Shown here: positions 1-6,570 of the stretch, piece after piece
Layout of the letters: each line of letters opens with the position of its first letter
Numbering within the stretch: the first letter of the stretch is position 1
NCBI RefSeq assembly: GCF_009828585.1
Contig: NZ_WSRZ01000013.1
Coordinates: forward strand, 1-64,000
Source of the DNA: Shewanella litoralis
GTDB taxonomy: Bacteria > Pseudomonadota > Gammaproteobacteria > Enterobacterales > Shewanellaceae
Length of the DNA: 64,000 nt
Direction of reading: 5' to 3'
Made by a program: the position numbers and the translations under genes
The notes under the pieces: model-generated
What the model saw: the letters and a program-made list of their open reading frames with translations, nothing else
The model's database searches: none
What the model was told of the DNA's origin: nothing

Positions 1-148
1 CATTTACACTTGTTCTACTGACCTTCAACATGTTGGCAATCGCGGTGCGAGAATGACCTTCGGTAAAGTGGAGTAAGGCGAGGTAACGGATACGTTTACG
101 AGCACTTTTTTCAGATTTAGCTAATGCAGCAAGATTGATATTATTCAT
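1..148 (-). mobile_element. IS630-family-like transposase, N-terminal part (cut by window edge)
   Basis: The minus strand from the ATG at 148 reads MNNINLAALAKSEKSARKRI and stays open to the left edge (49 codons). The residues that follow (RYLALLHFTEGHSRTAIANM, then LKVSRTSVN) look like the helix-turn-helix DNA-binding start of IS630/Tc1-type transposases. Only the DNA-binding segment is inside the window; the DDE catalytic domain would lie to the left. I could not identify the terminal inverted repeat with confidence. The family assignment rests on the helix-turn-helix pattern alone, so another HTH recombinase is possible. Confidence 0.55.
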
Positions 149-602
149 AAATATAGCAATAAGAGAATGACGGTTAATTAGATCATATATTTAATGTAAT
201 TGGTATAACGTGATCTTTATCTGCAATGTATTCCATAAATCACTAGGTATCGACGATTGCTTCGTAATCCCTCAAATAACGATTGGCTAGCTTACGTAGC
301 CATAGCTAACTCCATACAGCTCTATTGAGTACAATTCCGTTAAATCGGGTGGTAGTTTCTACAGATAGATTCTCCAAATCATTTGCAATATCATTGGTGT
401 GCCAACGAGGATTAACCTTTGTCACTGTTCGCATTTTGTTGTGGTTGACCTGAACTGTTCCTGAAGTTATACGATGGGCTTTTACTTTATTAATCTTGTA
501 ATCGCAGGGTATGAGGTTATTTTGCTTTGCGTTATTCAGTTTTAACAAATTGTTTAATCTGCATGAAAAAACTGCAATTGAACTGATATTTCAAAAAAGT
601 AC
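149..602. other. Intergenic stretch between the transposase start and tRNA-Trp
   Basis: An AT-rich stretch without a convincing intact gene. It contains one minus-strand open frame (306-548, listed separately). The left part should carry the upstream end of the IS element, but no clear terminal inverted repeat could be picked out by eye. Confidence 0.4.
306..548 (-). pseudogene. Unrecognised 80-codon open frame, possibly a transposase remnant
   Basis: The frame codes for a basic 80-residue peptide with no signal peptide or membrane segment and no good ribosome binding site. The stretch VTKVNPRWHTNDI faintly resembles the segment before the first catalytic Asp of IS3/IS2-type OrfB transposases (basic residues, then N-x-R-W-x-x-D). 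No other catalytic block is recognisable. It sits directly upstream of the tRNA-Trp promoter in a zone of decayed mobile genes. It may be a chance frame; the transposase reading is a weak inference. Confidence 0.2.
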
Positions 603-631
603 TTTACCTTTGGAAGGGGTTTTAGCATAAT
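603..631 (+). promoter_or_regulatory. Promoter of tRNA-Trp
   Basis: A -35 element TTTACC (603-608) and a -10 element CATAAT (626-631) are 17 bases apart, 14 bases before the mature tRNA 5' end. The -10 is followed by a GC-rich discriminator (GCCCC), typical of stable-RNA promoters under stringent control. The same -10 and a similar discriminator recur at the tRNA cluster near 37.2 kb. Confidence 0.7.
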
Positions 632-644
632 GCCCCTCGTCAAC

Positions 645-721
645 AGGGGTGTAGTTCCAATTGGTAGAACAGCGGTCTCCAAAACCGATGGTTGCGGGTT
701 CGAGTCCTGCCACCCCTGCCA
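645..721 (+). tRNA. tRNA-Trp (anticodon CCA)
   Basis: A 77-base cloverleaf with encoded CCA end. The acceptor arms AGGGGTG and CACCCCT pair fully; the anticodon loop CTCCAAA gives anticodon CCA; the T arm contains GGTTCGAGTCC. The sequence closely follows the E. coli tRNA-Trp pattern. The outermost anticodon-stem pair looks like a G-A mismatch, as far as I can fold it by eye. The gene stands alone, with decayed mobile and accessory genes on both sides, as expected at a genomic-island insertion site. Confidence 0.95.
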
Positions 722-730
722 AATTAAGAG

Positions 731-764
731 GGCCTAGCAGAAATGCTAGGCCTTTGTCTTTTCT
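731..764 (+). terminator. Terminator after tRNA-Trp
   Basis: A perfect 9-base-pair stem GGCCTAGCA / TGCTAGGCC with loop GAAA, followed by a T-rich tract. It begins 10 bases after the tRNA CCA end. Confidence 0.85.
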
Positions 765-1190
765 AGAATTTATAAATTATTTAGTCATCTCTACAGTGTC
801 AATCCCTTAGTTTGTAAAACTCGTATTTTGTAAATGGTGACCAAATGGTGACTCAGGCATCTTTTATGATGCTATTTTTACAGCCTTAGATCTAATATCT
901 TACTAGTGTACGAGTTTAATTTGAGTGAGTTTGGTTTGCTGATCGAGTTTTAGGTTTAAACGAGGTAGACAAACACTTTCGTCACCTAATGATGACATGA
1001 AAGATTTAGTAGATATCACCTGTAGACTTTGTGGTCGATTTTATGGTGCCACTAAGTACCTGATAAGCTGTGCCCGGTACTAGAAGTTCAAAAAAGTGCT
1101 CCTTCTTGGGAGCAACATTATCGAGGCAGGACTAATAGACGAATTGATATCCACAATAGATAAACCCATTTTCTATACTCATTAACGGCT

Positions 1191-1308
1191 ATCGACATGA
1201 GTGTAATAAATAGCCATAACATGTCGATTAAATTGGTTTTTGTAAACATGTTTTCTTTATATGTCGATTGAATCGACATAAGCTCACTGCAATCTCTTTA
1301 CATGTCGA
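1191..1308. promoter_or_regulatory. Cluster of ATGTCGAT operator-like repeats upstream of fic
   Basis: The motif ATGTCGAT or its complement occurs at 1191-1198 (minus), 1221-1228 (plus), 1261-1268 (plus) and 1272-1279 (minus), with a near copy at 1302-1309. The copies at 1261-1279 form a perfect palindrome with 8-base arms around TGA. The spacing and position, ending about 20 bases before the fic start codon, suggest binding sites for a dimeric repressor. The cognate regulator is not visible in the window. Confidence 0.5.
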
Positions 1309-1327
1309 AAAAGAAAGTTTTTTAAAC

Positions 1328-1965
1328 ATGGATTGGCAAGCTGAACAAGCATACAACCATTTGCCCCTTTACCGCTAGACAGTGCACTCGCGGAGTTTGC
1401 CGAAACTAACCATACTCAAAGCCTGTATTCCTGCCTGAGTCGCGCTTGCGGAATTAAAGCAGGCGGGATAGCTATTACCTAACGAAGGGCTACTCACCGA
1501 CTTACTGTCGCTGCTAGAAGCACAAGGCAGTAGTGAGATTGAAAATATTGTCAACACCTCCGACAAGCTATTTCAGTATACCCAAGAAGATAGCTAAGCC
1601 GACCCCTTGCCCAAAGAAACGCTGCACTTTATCAAGGTTTTACTGAGCTAACCAGTCGAACGTTAAGTGTCACAACCGCATTAGAAATTTGCAGTACCAT
1701 CAAGTCGGTGCAAATGGATATACGTAAAGTACCTGGTATCAGTTTAACTAATCAGGCCACGGGTGAGGTTATCTATACTCTGCCATCAGGTGAGAACGTA
1801 ATTCGTGATTTGCTGAGTAACTGGCAAGCCTTTTTACATAATCAAGATGATGTCGATCCATTGATTAAAATGGTCATGGCACATTATCAGTTTGAAGCCA
1901 TTCACCCTTTTATTGATGGTAATGGGCGCACCGGCTGCATGCTTAATATTCTTTACCTTTTTGTA
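1328..1965 (+). pseudogene. fic: Fic-family AMP-transferase remnant (frameshifted and truncated)
   Basis: The ATG at 1328 opens MDWQAEQAYNHLPL, which matches the start of the Shewanella Fic protein family (about 370 residues). The frame then breaks several times: an in-frame stop near 1376, a shifted segment at 1511-1594 holding the class II inhibitory-helix motif SSEIEN, another stop, and finally a clean frame from about 1681 to 1965. That last part carries the Fic core HPFIDGNGRTG at 1903-1935. The residue after it is Cys where the family has Arg (the arginine that contacts nucleotide phosphates). The C-terminal half is absent; the frame runs into HsdS-like sequence. Intact relatives transfer AMP to protein hydroxyls. 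This copy must be inactive. Confidence 0.85.
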
Positions 1966-1982
1966 CAGCGTACCGCTATCCA

Positions 1983-2219
1983 AAAAGGATCCAGTTCATT
2001 AGTGCCGACAAAATCGAAGCCCAAGTCAATGCCGCGCAAACTCGGGTTAATAACCTCACCCAATCGATACTAGCTAAAGCCTTTAGAGGTGAACTCACCT
2101 AGCAGTGGCATAAAGACAACCCTGAGTTAAGTACAGGTGACAACAGCGCTAGCGTTCTGCTTAAACGCATCAAAGCTGAACGCGCTTTGACCAAGCCAGT
2201 TAAAAGAAAGTCGAAGTAG
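1983..2219 (+). pseudogene. hsdS: HsdS C-terminal remnant (type I restriction specificity subunit)
   Basis: In a frame different from the fic fragment, the sequence from about 1983 reads [19 protein letters not shown], then [19 protein letters not shown], then a stop at 2100-2102, then the tail ending ALTKPVKRKSK and a stop at 2217-2219. The [15 protein letters not shown] block is the conserved long helix at the C-terminus of HsdS. The in-frame TAG replaces what is normally a sense codon after RGELT. Both target-recognition domains are missing. The direct join to the fic fragment implies a deletion that removed the 3' part of fic and most of hsdS, and no hsdM or hsdR is present. Confidence 0.8.
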
Positions 2220-2229
2220 GGTTAGCCAC

Positions 2230-2349
2230 ATGAGTGAGATTGATAACGTATATTGTGATGAATTCTGTCATTTAGGACATAATGTTGAGCAAGCTATGGT
2301 ATCAGGTGCCCAGATAGCGAAAAACCCCGATGAACTCACCGAGGTTTAG
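2230..2349 (+). CDS. Short open frame after the hsdS remnant, 39 aa
   Basis: A 39-codon frame starts with ATG 10 bases after the hsdS stop, with AGGG about 9 bases ahead of the start. The acidic peptide begins MSEIDNVYCDEFCHLGHN and contains CDEFCHLGH, which has the look of a metal site, but I recognise no family. It may be a genuine small gene, the 5' stub of a truncated gene once following hsdS, or chance. There is no functional evidence. Confidence 0.25.
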   Translation: MSEIDNVYCDEFCHLGHNVEQAMVSGAQIAKNPDELTEV

Positions 2350-2431
2350 ACGCCGACCAGGTACTCCCAATCCACTCATAACGACTATAAACTAACCTCT
2401 GTGGTTATATCAATTAATGGAATCAAATAAT

Positions 2432-2470
2432 ATTAGGGAGACCTGAACAACTGAATTCGGTCACCCTAAT
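2432..2470. repeat. Imperfect inverted repeat (hairpin)
   Basis: The left arm ATTAGGGAGACC (2432-2443) pairs with GGTCACCCTAAT (2459-2470) with one mismatch, around a 15-base loop region that itself contains TGAA and TTC. It could be an insertion-sequence relic or a folded remnant; no T-run follows that would make it a good terminator. Confidence 0.45.
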
Positions 2471-2521
2471 TAAGAGATCCCCCCGAGTATGTTGCATGGT
2501 TATTGTGTTTTAAGGCATGGC

Positions 2522-2690
2522 TCATGGAAAACCACCCAACTCTAATGCTTTTACATACTCAACGAAGCTTTCAGCTTTACCTGCTTTACATAATTGTTAA
2601 GGTGTTAAATTGCCATAAGCTGGCAATGGTTCGCTTTCAAACCAGCTTAAAGCTGCTTCTGGTAAGTGTTAATTTTCGATGTTGTGATTG
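2522..2690 (-). pseudogene. C-terminal remnant of a small protein, antitoxin-like
   Basis: Read leftward, the minus strand gives HLPEAALSWFESEPLPAYG, NLTP, a stop (TAA where a Gln or Glu codon is expected), then QLCKAGKAESFVEYVKALEL and GGFP followed by TGA at 2524-2522. The pattern W-F-x-S-E-P-[LI]-P-x-[FY]-G followed by a GKA helix resembles the C-terminal domain of small antitoxin-like proteins of the Xre/MbcA/ParS (DUF2384) kind. The upstream part also hits a stop in frame. The coding match on both sides of the stop supports a real but dead gene; the family name is tentative. Confidence 0.4.
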
Positions 2691-2947
2691 ATTTCTCTTA
2701 GTCAGTTTCATTAGTCATTTAACATGGCAAGTTGGTACGACGTACTTATGATTTATCGTCAGTATATGCAGTACCATATTGATGAAGTCATGCTCGCCGC
2801 ATCGATTAAGTCAAATTGTCTGTATTAACTCAGGGCTGTAATCATTATAGTGAGATAACTGTCGAAAAAATTATCATGGTACAGTGCTTTGATGAGGCTG
2901 TTGTTTATTGAATATTTCGACGTGTGTTTCTATTGAAAGTTGGGTTT

Positions 2948-3256
2948 ATGAAAGAAAGAACAAAAGTAAAAGCAAACATTTTTAAGGCGCTTGGCCATCC
3001 AACTCGCTTATGGATAGTTGAACAACTGGCCGATGGTGAAAAATGTGTCTGTGAATTTGTTGAAGAGGTTAACGTTGATTTCTCCACCATCTCTAAGCAT
3101 TTGGCGGTATTACGTCATGCAGGTGTGGTGAATATGGACAAGCGTGGCAAACAAATTTTCTACTCATTAAAAATGCCATGCTTGCTAAGTTCGTTAGATT
3201 GCATTGATGTTGTGTTGAATAACCAAATTCAGCAACAGATCACATTAATGGATTAA
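2948..3256 (+). CDS. arsR: ArsR/SmtB-family metalloregulator
   Basis: A 102-residue winged-helix repressor. Helices around residues 9-60 include FKALGHPTRLWIVEQLADG and then KCVCEF (Cys33, Cys35), the CxC metal-binding motif in the DNA-binding region that ArsR proteins use to sense As(III) or Sb(III). The recognition helix is FSTISKHLAVLRHAG. Two further Cys lie near the C-terminus (KMPC...LDC). The ATG at 2948 is chosen because the only longer option is a GTG at 2924 without a binding site; the ribosome site is weak for either. It heads arsE-arsF-arsG, 70 bases downstream, and probably represses them. It differs clearly from the second ArsR at 10.2 kb, so it may sense a different arsenical. 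Confidence 0.88.
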   Translation: MKERTKVKANIFKALGHPTRLWIVEQLADGEKCVCEFVEEVNVDFSTISKHLAVLRHAGVVNMDKRGKQIFYSLKMPCLLSSLDCIDVVLNNQIQQQITLMD

Positions 3257-3264
3257 TTTTTATC

Positions 3265-3304
3265 TTACATTTGGTCAAAAGGTAAAATGACCAATTGAAT
3301 GTAA
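3265..3304 (+). promoter_or_regulatory. Dyad between arsR and arsE, candidate operator
   Basis: TGGTCA (3272-3277) and TGACCA (3288-3293) form a perfect inverted repeat around 10 bases, flanked by TTACATT (3265-3271) and AATGTAA (3298-3304), which also pair. It fills the gap between arsR and arsE. It could be an operator, or an RNA stem adjusting arsE expression; it does not match the dyad seen upstream of arrA and arsP. Confidence 0.4.
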
Positions 3305-3326
3305 CATCATTAATCGGAGAACTATT

Positions 3327-3572
3327 ATGGAAATTAAAATACTCGGCACAGGGTGTACTAAGTGTCAAAAGCTTGCAGAAGCAGCTGCCGAAGCGGCAAA
3401 AGTGCATAACCTTGATTTTCAGATCTCAAAAGTAACAGATATTGCCCAAATTATGGATTATGGCGTGATGTCGACGCCGGCTTTAGTGGTTGATGAGCAG
3501 GTTGTGATGAGTGGCCGTTTAGCTAGTGTTGAAGAGATTGTTGCATTGCTCAAACCCTATGCAAAATTCTAA
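3327..3572 (+). CDS. arsE: Small thioredoxin-fold protein ArsE
   Basis: An 81-residue cytoplasmic thioredoxin-fold protein with the redox-active pair GTGCTKC (Cys10, Cys13) directly after the first beta strand, and a cis-Pro type segment MSTPALVVD. It has no signal peptide. This is the family once called redox-active disulfide protein 2. In the order arsR-arsE-arsF-arsG it corresponds to ArsE of systems linked to resistance against aromatic arsenicals. A strong GGAG site precedes the ATG. Followed after 15 bases by arsF. My inference is that it passes electrons or handles thiol chemistry on the cytoplasmic side of ArsG; the family on its own only tells thioredoxin fold. Confidence 0.8.
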   Translation: MEIKILGTGCTKCQKLAEAAAEAAKVHNLDFQISKVTDIAQIMDYGVMSTPALVVDEQVVMSGRLASVEEIVALLKPYAKF

Positions 3573-3587
3573 TTAGGCGGAGGCTCT

Positions 3588-4064
3588 ATGAATGCTAAAA
3601 CCATCGTTAGGTTTTTGTTATTGAGCGTTGTTTGTCTCGGCGTTGCTTTAGTTGGCTACCAGCAATTTACTGCGTCAGCGGATAACGGTAATGACTCTGT
3701 CAGTGTGAAGCCACAACTCAAAGACGGTATTAATGTTTATTACTTTCATGGTAATCAGCGCTGCACTACATGCGTGAGGATGGAGGGGTTCACTAAAGAC
3801 ACCTTGAACCAATATTTTTCGCAACAAGTTAACGATGGTCAAGTTCAATTAAACATCATCAACGTAGACTTAAATGAAAACCAACACTTTATTGATGACT
3901 ACCAATTAATTTTTAGAACGGTTGTGATAGCCAACGCTAAAGAGGGTGTTGAAACAGATTGGCGCCGTTTAGATAAAATATGGGAACTTGCTAATGATGA
4001 AGCTGCCTATCAAGGATATTTGGCGGAAGAGATTGGCTCGATGATGAAGCATTCTCATGGATGA
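3588..4064 (+). CDS. arsF: ArsF-like membrane-anchored thioredoxin-fold protein
   Basis: A 158-residue protein with one hydrophobic segment (about residues 5-24) that should export or anchor it, then a periplasmic domain with NVYYFHGNQRCTTC (Cys59, Cys62). The strand followed by CxxC is thioredoxin-like. The family carries the database name nitrophenyl compound nitroreductase subunit ArsF. The stop overlaps the start of arsG (4057-4064), indicating translational coupling. With arsE and arsG it forms a set of two thioredoxin-fold proteins on opposite sides of the membrane around a CcdA-like carrier. Whether it reduces a nitro-arsenical or a disulfide cannot be told from the sequence. Confidence 0.8.
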   Translation: MNAKTIVRFLLLSVVCLGVALVGYQQFTASADNGNDSVSVKPQLKDGINVYYFHGNQRCTTCVRMEGFTKDTLNQYFSQQVNDGQVQLNIINVDLNENQHFIDDYQLIFRTVVIANAKEGVETDWRRLDKIWELANDEAAYQGYLAEEIGSMMKHSHG

Positions 4065-4758
4065 ATGGTCAATCATGTTGATGTCGGCATTTTGGTTCGG
4101 TATCTTAACATCCATTAGTCCGTGCCCATTAGCAACAAATGTCGCGGCGATTTCATACATCAGTAAAGGTGTCCAATCGCCGTCTAAAGTGATTTTCACT
4201 GGGCTTGCTTATACTTTAGGGCGCATGCTTAGTTACTTGGCTCTAGGCGTGATATTAGTTGGCAGTTTACTGTCGGCGGTGTCGTTGTCGGTTGTATTGC
4301 AAAAATACATGAACCTGTTACTGGGGCCGATTTTAATCCTGGTGGGGATGTTTTTACTGGAGTTACTGACATTACGTTTGCCGGGCAAGGGAGATTTAAT
4401 TGAAACCCTAAAAGCCAAAATTAACCCACAAGGTTACGTTGGGGCGCTTTTACTCGGGGTGTTGTTTGCCTTGTCATTTTGCCCAACATCAGCGGCATTG
4501 TTTTTTGGTTCACTATTGCCTCTGGCATTGGAGTCTCAGTCTAGTATTGCGCTTCCGGCTATTTATGGCATTGCTACCGGTTTACCCGTGTTGTTGTTTG
4601 CGATCCTGTTAGGGATTAGCGCAAATAAAGTGGCGAGTACCTATAACCATTTAATGACATTTGAACATTGGGCTAGAAAGATCACCGGTGGGGTATTTAT
4701 TGCGATTGGTGTTTACTACGTTTGGAACAATATATTTGCCCCCATTTTGATGATGTAA
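4057..4758 (+). CDS. arsG: ArsG-like permease of the CcdA/DsbD membrane family
   Basis: A 233-residue membrane protein with about six transmembrane helices. Two symmetric Cys-Pro pairs, SISPCP (Cys23) and SFCPTS (Cys142), mark the CcdA/DsbD fold, in which the two cysteines carry electrons across the inner membrane. Databases name this branch ArsG, an efflux permease for aromatic aminobenzyl arsenicals. It overlaps arsF by 8 bases and ends the operon; a bidirectional terminator follows. Sequence alone fits either a transporter or a thiol electron carrier serving ArsF. No extra periplasmic domain is fused, so ArsF would supply it. Confidence 0.82.
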   Translation: MDEWSIMLMSAFWFGILTSISPCPLATNVAAISYISKGVQSPSKVIFTGLAYTLGRMLSYLALGVILVGSLLSAVSLSVVLQKYMNLLLGPILILVGMFLLELLTLRLPGKGDLIETLKAKINPQGYVGALLLGVLFALSFCPTSAALFFGSLLPLALESQSSIALPAIYGIATGLPVLLFAILLGISANKVASTYNHLMTFEHWARKITGGVFIAIGVYYVWNNIFAPILMM

Positions 4759-4830
4759 TATGCCAATGGCACGCTATTTACTGTATTGCCGATGGATATA
4801 ACGTTGAGCTGTTTATAGCGAGTGAGTCAG

Positions 4831-4859
4831 AAAGCACTAAAAGCAGGTTTTAGTGCTTT
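4831..4859. terminator. Bidirectional terminator between arsG and arsB
   Basis: A perfect 12-base-pair stem AAAGCACTAAAA / TTTTAGTGCTTT around GCAGG lies midway between the convergent ends of arsG (4758) and arsB (4869). Confidence 0.85.
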
Positions 4860-4868
4860 CAGTAACCG

Positions 4869-6152
4869 TTAGACTGATAACCGCAGTGCAAGTGCCGCGA
4901 GAGTGACAAATAACACGGGTAAGGTCATTACTATTCCTACTTTGAAGTAGTATCCCCAGGTAATTTTAATGTCTTTTTGAGCCAAAACATGCAGCCATAA
5001 CAAGGTGGCTAAGCTACCGATTGGGGTGATCTTAGGACCTAAATCGCTGCCGATGATATTAGCGTAAATCATTGCTTCTTTAATCACGCCAGTGGCATCG
5101 CTTCCATCAATAGACAAGGCGCCAACCAGTACAGTTGGCATGTTATTCATGATGGATGATAAAAACGCGACTAAAAAGCCTGTGCCCATGGTTGCAACCC
5201 AAAGTCCTTGCTGAGCAAAACTATTTAATATACTCGACAAGTAATCGGTTAAACCGGCATTACGTAGGCCATAAACCACTAAATACATACCAAGCGAAAA
5301 CACCACAATTTGCCATGGGGCTCCTTTTATTACTTTGGTGGTATCAATGGTGTGGCCCTTTTTAGCCACAACAAATAAAATTAATGCCCCAACTGCTGCC
5401 ACTAAACTGACAGGCACTCCAAGTGGTTCTAAGCCAAAAAAGCCAAAAAGCAGTAACGCTAATACACCCCAACCGGTTTTAAAAGTTTGTGCATCTTTAA
5501 TCGCCTCTTTGGGGTGGCGCAGCTTTTGTACGTCATAAGTGACCGGAATATCTTTGCGGAAAAACCAATGCAACATGACTAAGGTGGCAATAATGGCTGC
5601 TATATCAACAGGAACCATAACAGCGGCATACTGATTAAACCCAATATCAAAAAAGTCTGCTGACACGATATTAACCAGATTAGAGACAATTAAAGGAAGA
5701 CTTGCGGTGTCTGCAATAAAGCCTGCTGCCATAACAAAGGCTAACGTTGCCCCTTTGCTAAAGCCTAATGCTAATAACATTGCGATAACGATAGGGGTTA
5801 AGATGAGCGCGGCACCATCATTGGCAAACAATGCGGCCACACAGGCACCTAATAGCACAATATAACTAAATAATAACCGTCCACGGCCGTTGCCCCAACG
5901 TGCAACATGAAGCGCTGCCCATTCGAAAAAGCCTGACTCATCTAATAATAAACTAATAATAATAACTGCGATAAATGTGGCTGTCGCATTCCAAACAATA
6001 TCCCATACAACGGGGATATCGCCTAAATGCACTACACCTAACAGTAAGGCAAGTATTGCCCCTAAAGAGGCACTCCAGCCAATGCCTAACCCCTTAGGCT
6101 GCCAAATTACTAACACTATGGTAAGAACAAAAATTGCTCCGGCCAACCACAT
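4869..6152 (-). CDS. arsB: Arsenite efflux pump ArsB
   Basis: A 427-residue inner-membrane protein with about 12 hydrophobic helices, the usual length for E. coli-type ArsB (not the Acr3 family). The ArsB-like stretches [20 protein letters not shown] and the loop [18 protein letters not shown] are visible. It would extrude As(III) and Sb(III) using the proton gradient; no ArsA ATPase is encoded nearby, so it should work alone. A strong binding site (AGGAGG) lies 5 bases before the ATG. It is transcribed divergently from arrA across a 450-base region and convergently to arsG. Arsenite made by the Arr reductase is its natural substrate. Confidence 0.95.
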   Translation of the reverse strand: MWLAGAIFVLTIVLVIWQPKGLGIGWSASLGAILALLLGVVHLGDIPVVWDIVWNATATFIAVIIISLLLDESGFFEWAALHVARWGNGRGRLLFSYIVLLGACVAALFANDGAALILTPIVIAMLLALGFSKGATLAFVMAAGFIADTASLPLIVSNLVNIVSADFFDIGFNQYAAVMVPVDIAAIIATLVMLHWFFRKDIPVTYDVQKLRHPKEAIKDAQTFKTGWGVLALLLFGFFGLEPLGVPVSLVAAVGALILFVVAKKGHTIDTTKVIKGAPWQIVVFSLGMYLVVYGLRNAGLTDYLSSILNSFAQQGLWVATMGTGFLVAFLSSIMNNMPTVLVGALSIDGSDATGVIKEAMIYANIIGSDLGPKITPIGSLATLLWLHVLAQKDIKITWGYYFKVGIVMTLPVLFVTLAALALRLSV

Positions 6153-6344
6153 ATAACCTCCTAAAATGGTAGTTGTTACCTACCGTAAATCATAAAAATC
6201 TCTGGCTATTTTTATCATTGGTTCAAACTTGGTACACCAATGCGCATGTTGCTGTGTACTTTTACTCGCAGCGTTTAGCGAGGTCATCAAATCACTGCTT
6301 TGATTTGAGAGCCTCATACTTTCAAAATCTCAGTTGAATACAAT

Positions 6345-6365
6345 ATATATGAAAATCCGTATGTA
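6345..6365 (+). promoter_or_regulatory. Candidate ArsR operator upstream of arrA
   Basis: ATATATG (6345-6351) and CGTATGT (6358-6364) form an imperfect dyad separated by AAAATC. The 21 positions agree with the dyad at 10570-10590 upstream of arsP at 18 of 21 bases, including the spacer. Matching sites at two arsenic promoters suggest the same repressor. Confidence 0.55.
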
Positions 6366-6546
6366 CTATACGCTTGATATCAACAGAGTCAATCATCTGA
6401 GTATTAATAGAGTGATTCAAAAAATTAGAAAGTCCGTAAATAATAAATTATTGCCTGCCATCACATTTGGGTTCTATTCGTCGCCTTTGCTCACAAATAC
6501 TTTACAACAAAGGCCAATAAAAGAAGTTTGTTGATCTTAATCGCAG

Positions 6547-6570
6547 ATATATACCTAAAAATGTATATAT
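6547..6570 (+). promoter_or_regulatory. Perfect dyad close to the arrA start
   Basis: ATATATAC (6547-6554) and GTATATAT (6563-6570) are exact inverted repeats around 8 bases, ending 32 bases before the arrA ATG. This placement would suit a repressor site overlapping or just after the arrA promoter; it may also be a simple AT-rich coincidence. Confidence 0.35.

Larger units (their letters stand above)
722..1327. other. Decayed region between tRNA-Trp and the fic remnant
   Basis: Besides the tRNA terminator, this stretch has two adjacent direct copies of AAATGGTGAC (832-841 and 843-852), a pattern like that near island integration sites, and a 28-codon frame at 997-1083 whose peptide carries a CRLC pair but no recognisable domain. 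A cluster of ATGTCGAT palindromes (1191-1308) lies just before the fic remnant and is listed separately. No intact gene is visible. Confidence 0.45.
2350..2923. other. Decayed stretch before the arsenic genes
   Basis: The stretch holds a long imperfect inverted repeat (2432-2470, arms starting ATTAGGG), a minus-strand protein remnant (2522-2690), and about 200 bases of AT-rich sequence that should contain the promoter of the first arsR. I could not fix a convincing -35/-10 pair for that promoter. Confidence 0.4.

Noticed and set aside
1375-1566. 63-codon minus-strand frame
   Set aside because: It is the reverse of the fic remnant, where the sense strand still reads as Fic.
2503-2691. 62-codon plus-strand frame
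   Set aside because: It is antisense to the antitoxin-like remnant, whose minus-strand protein pattern is far more convincing.
6288-6307. CAAATCA / TGATTTG inverted repeat as a CRP site
   Set aside because: It lacks the TGTGA / TCACA half-sites; kept only as an unassigned repeat in the control region.
6374-6383. TTGATATCAA upstream of arrA as an FNR/EtrA site
   Set aside because: The half-sites are right but the required 4-base spacer is missing.
6334-6534. 66-codon frame upstream of arrA
   Set aside because: No binding site, low-complexity composition, and it covers the shared arsenic dyad and the presumed arrA promoter.
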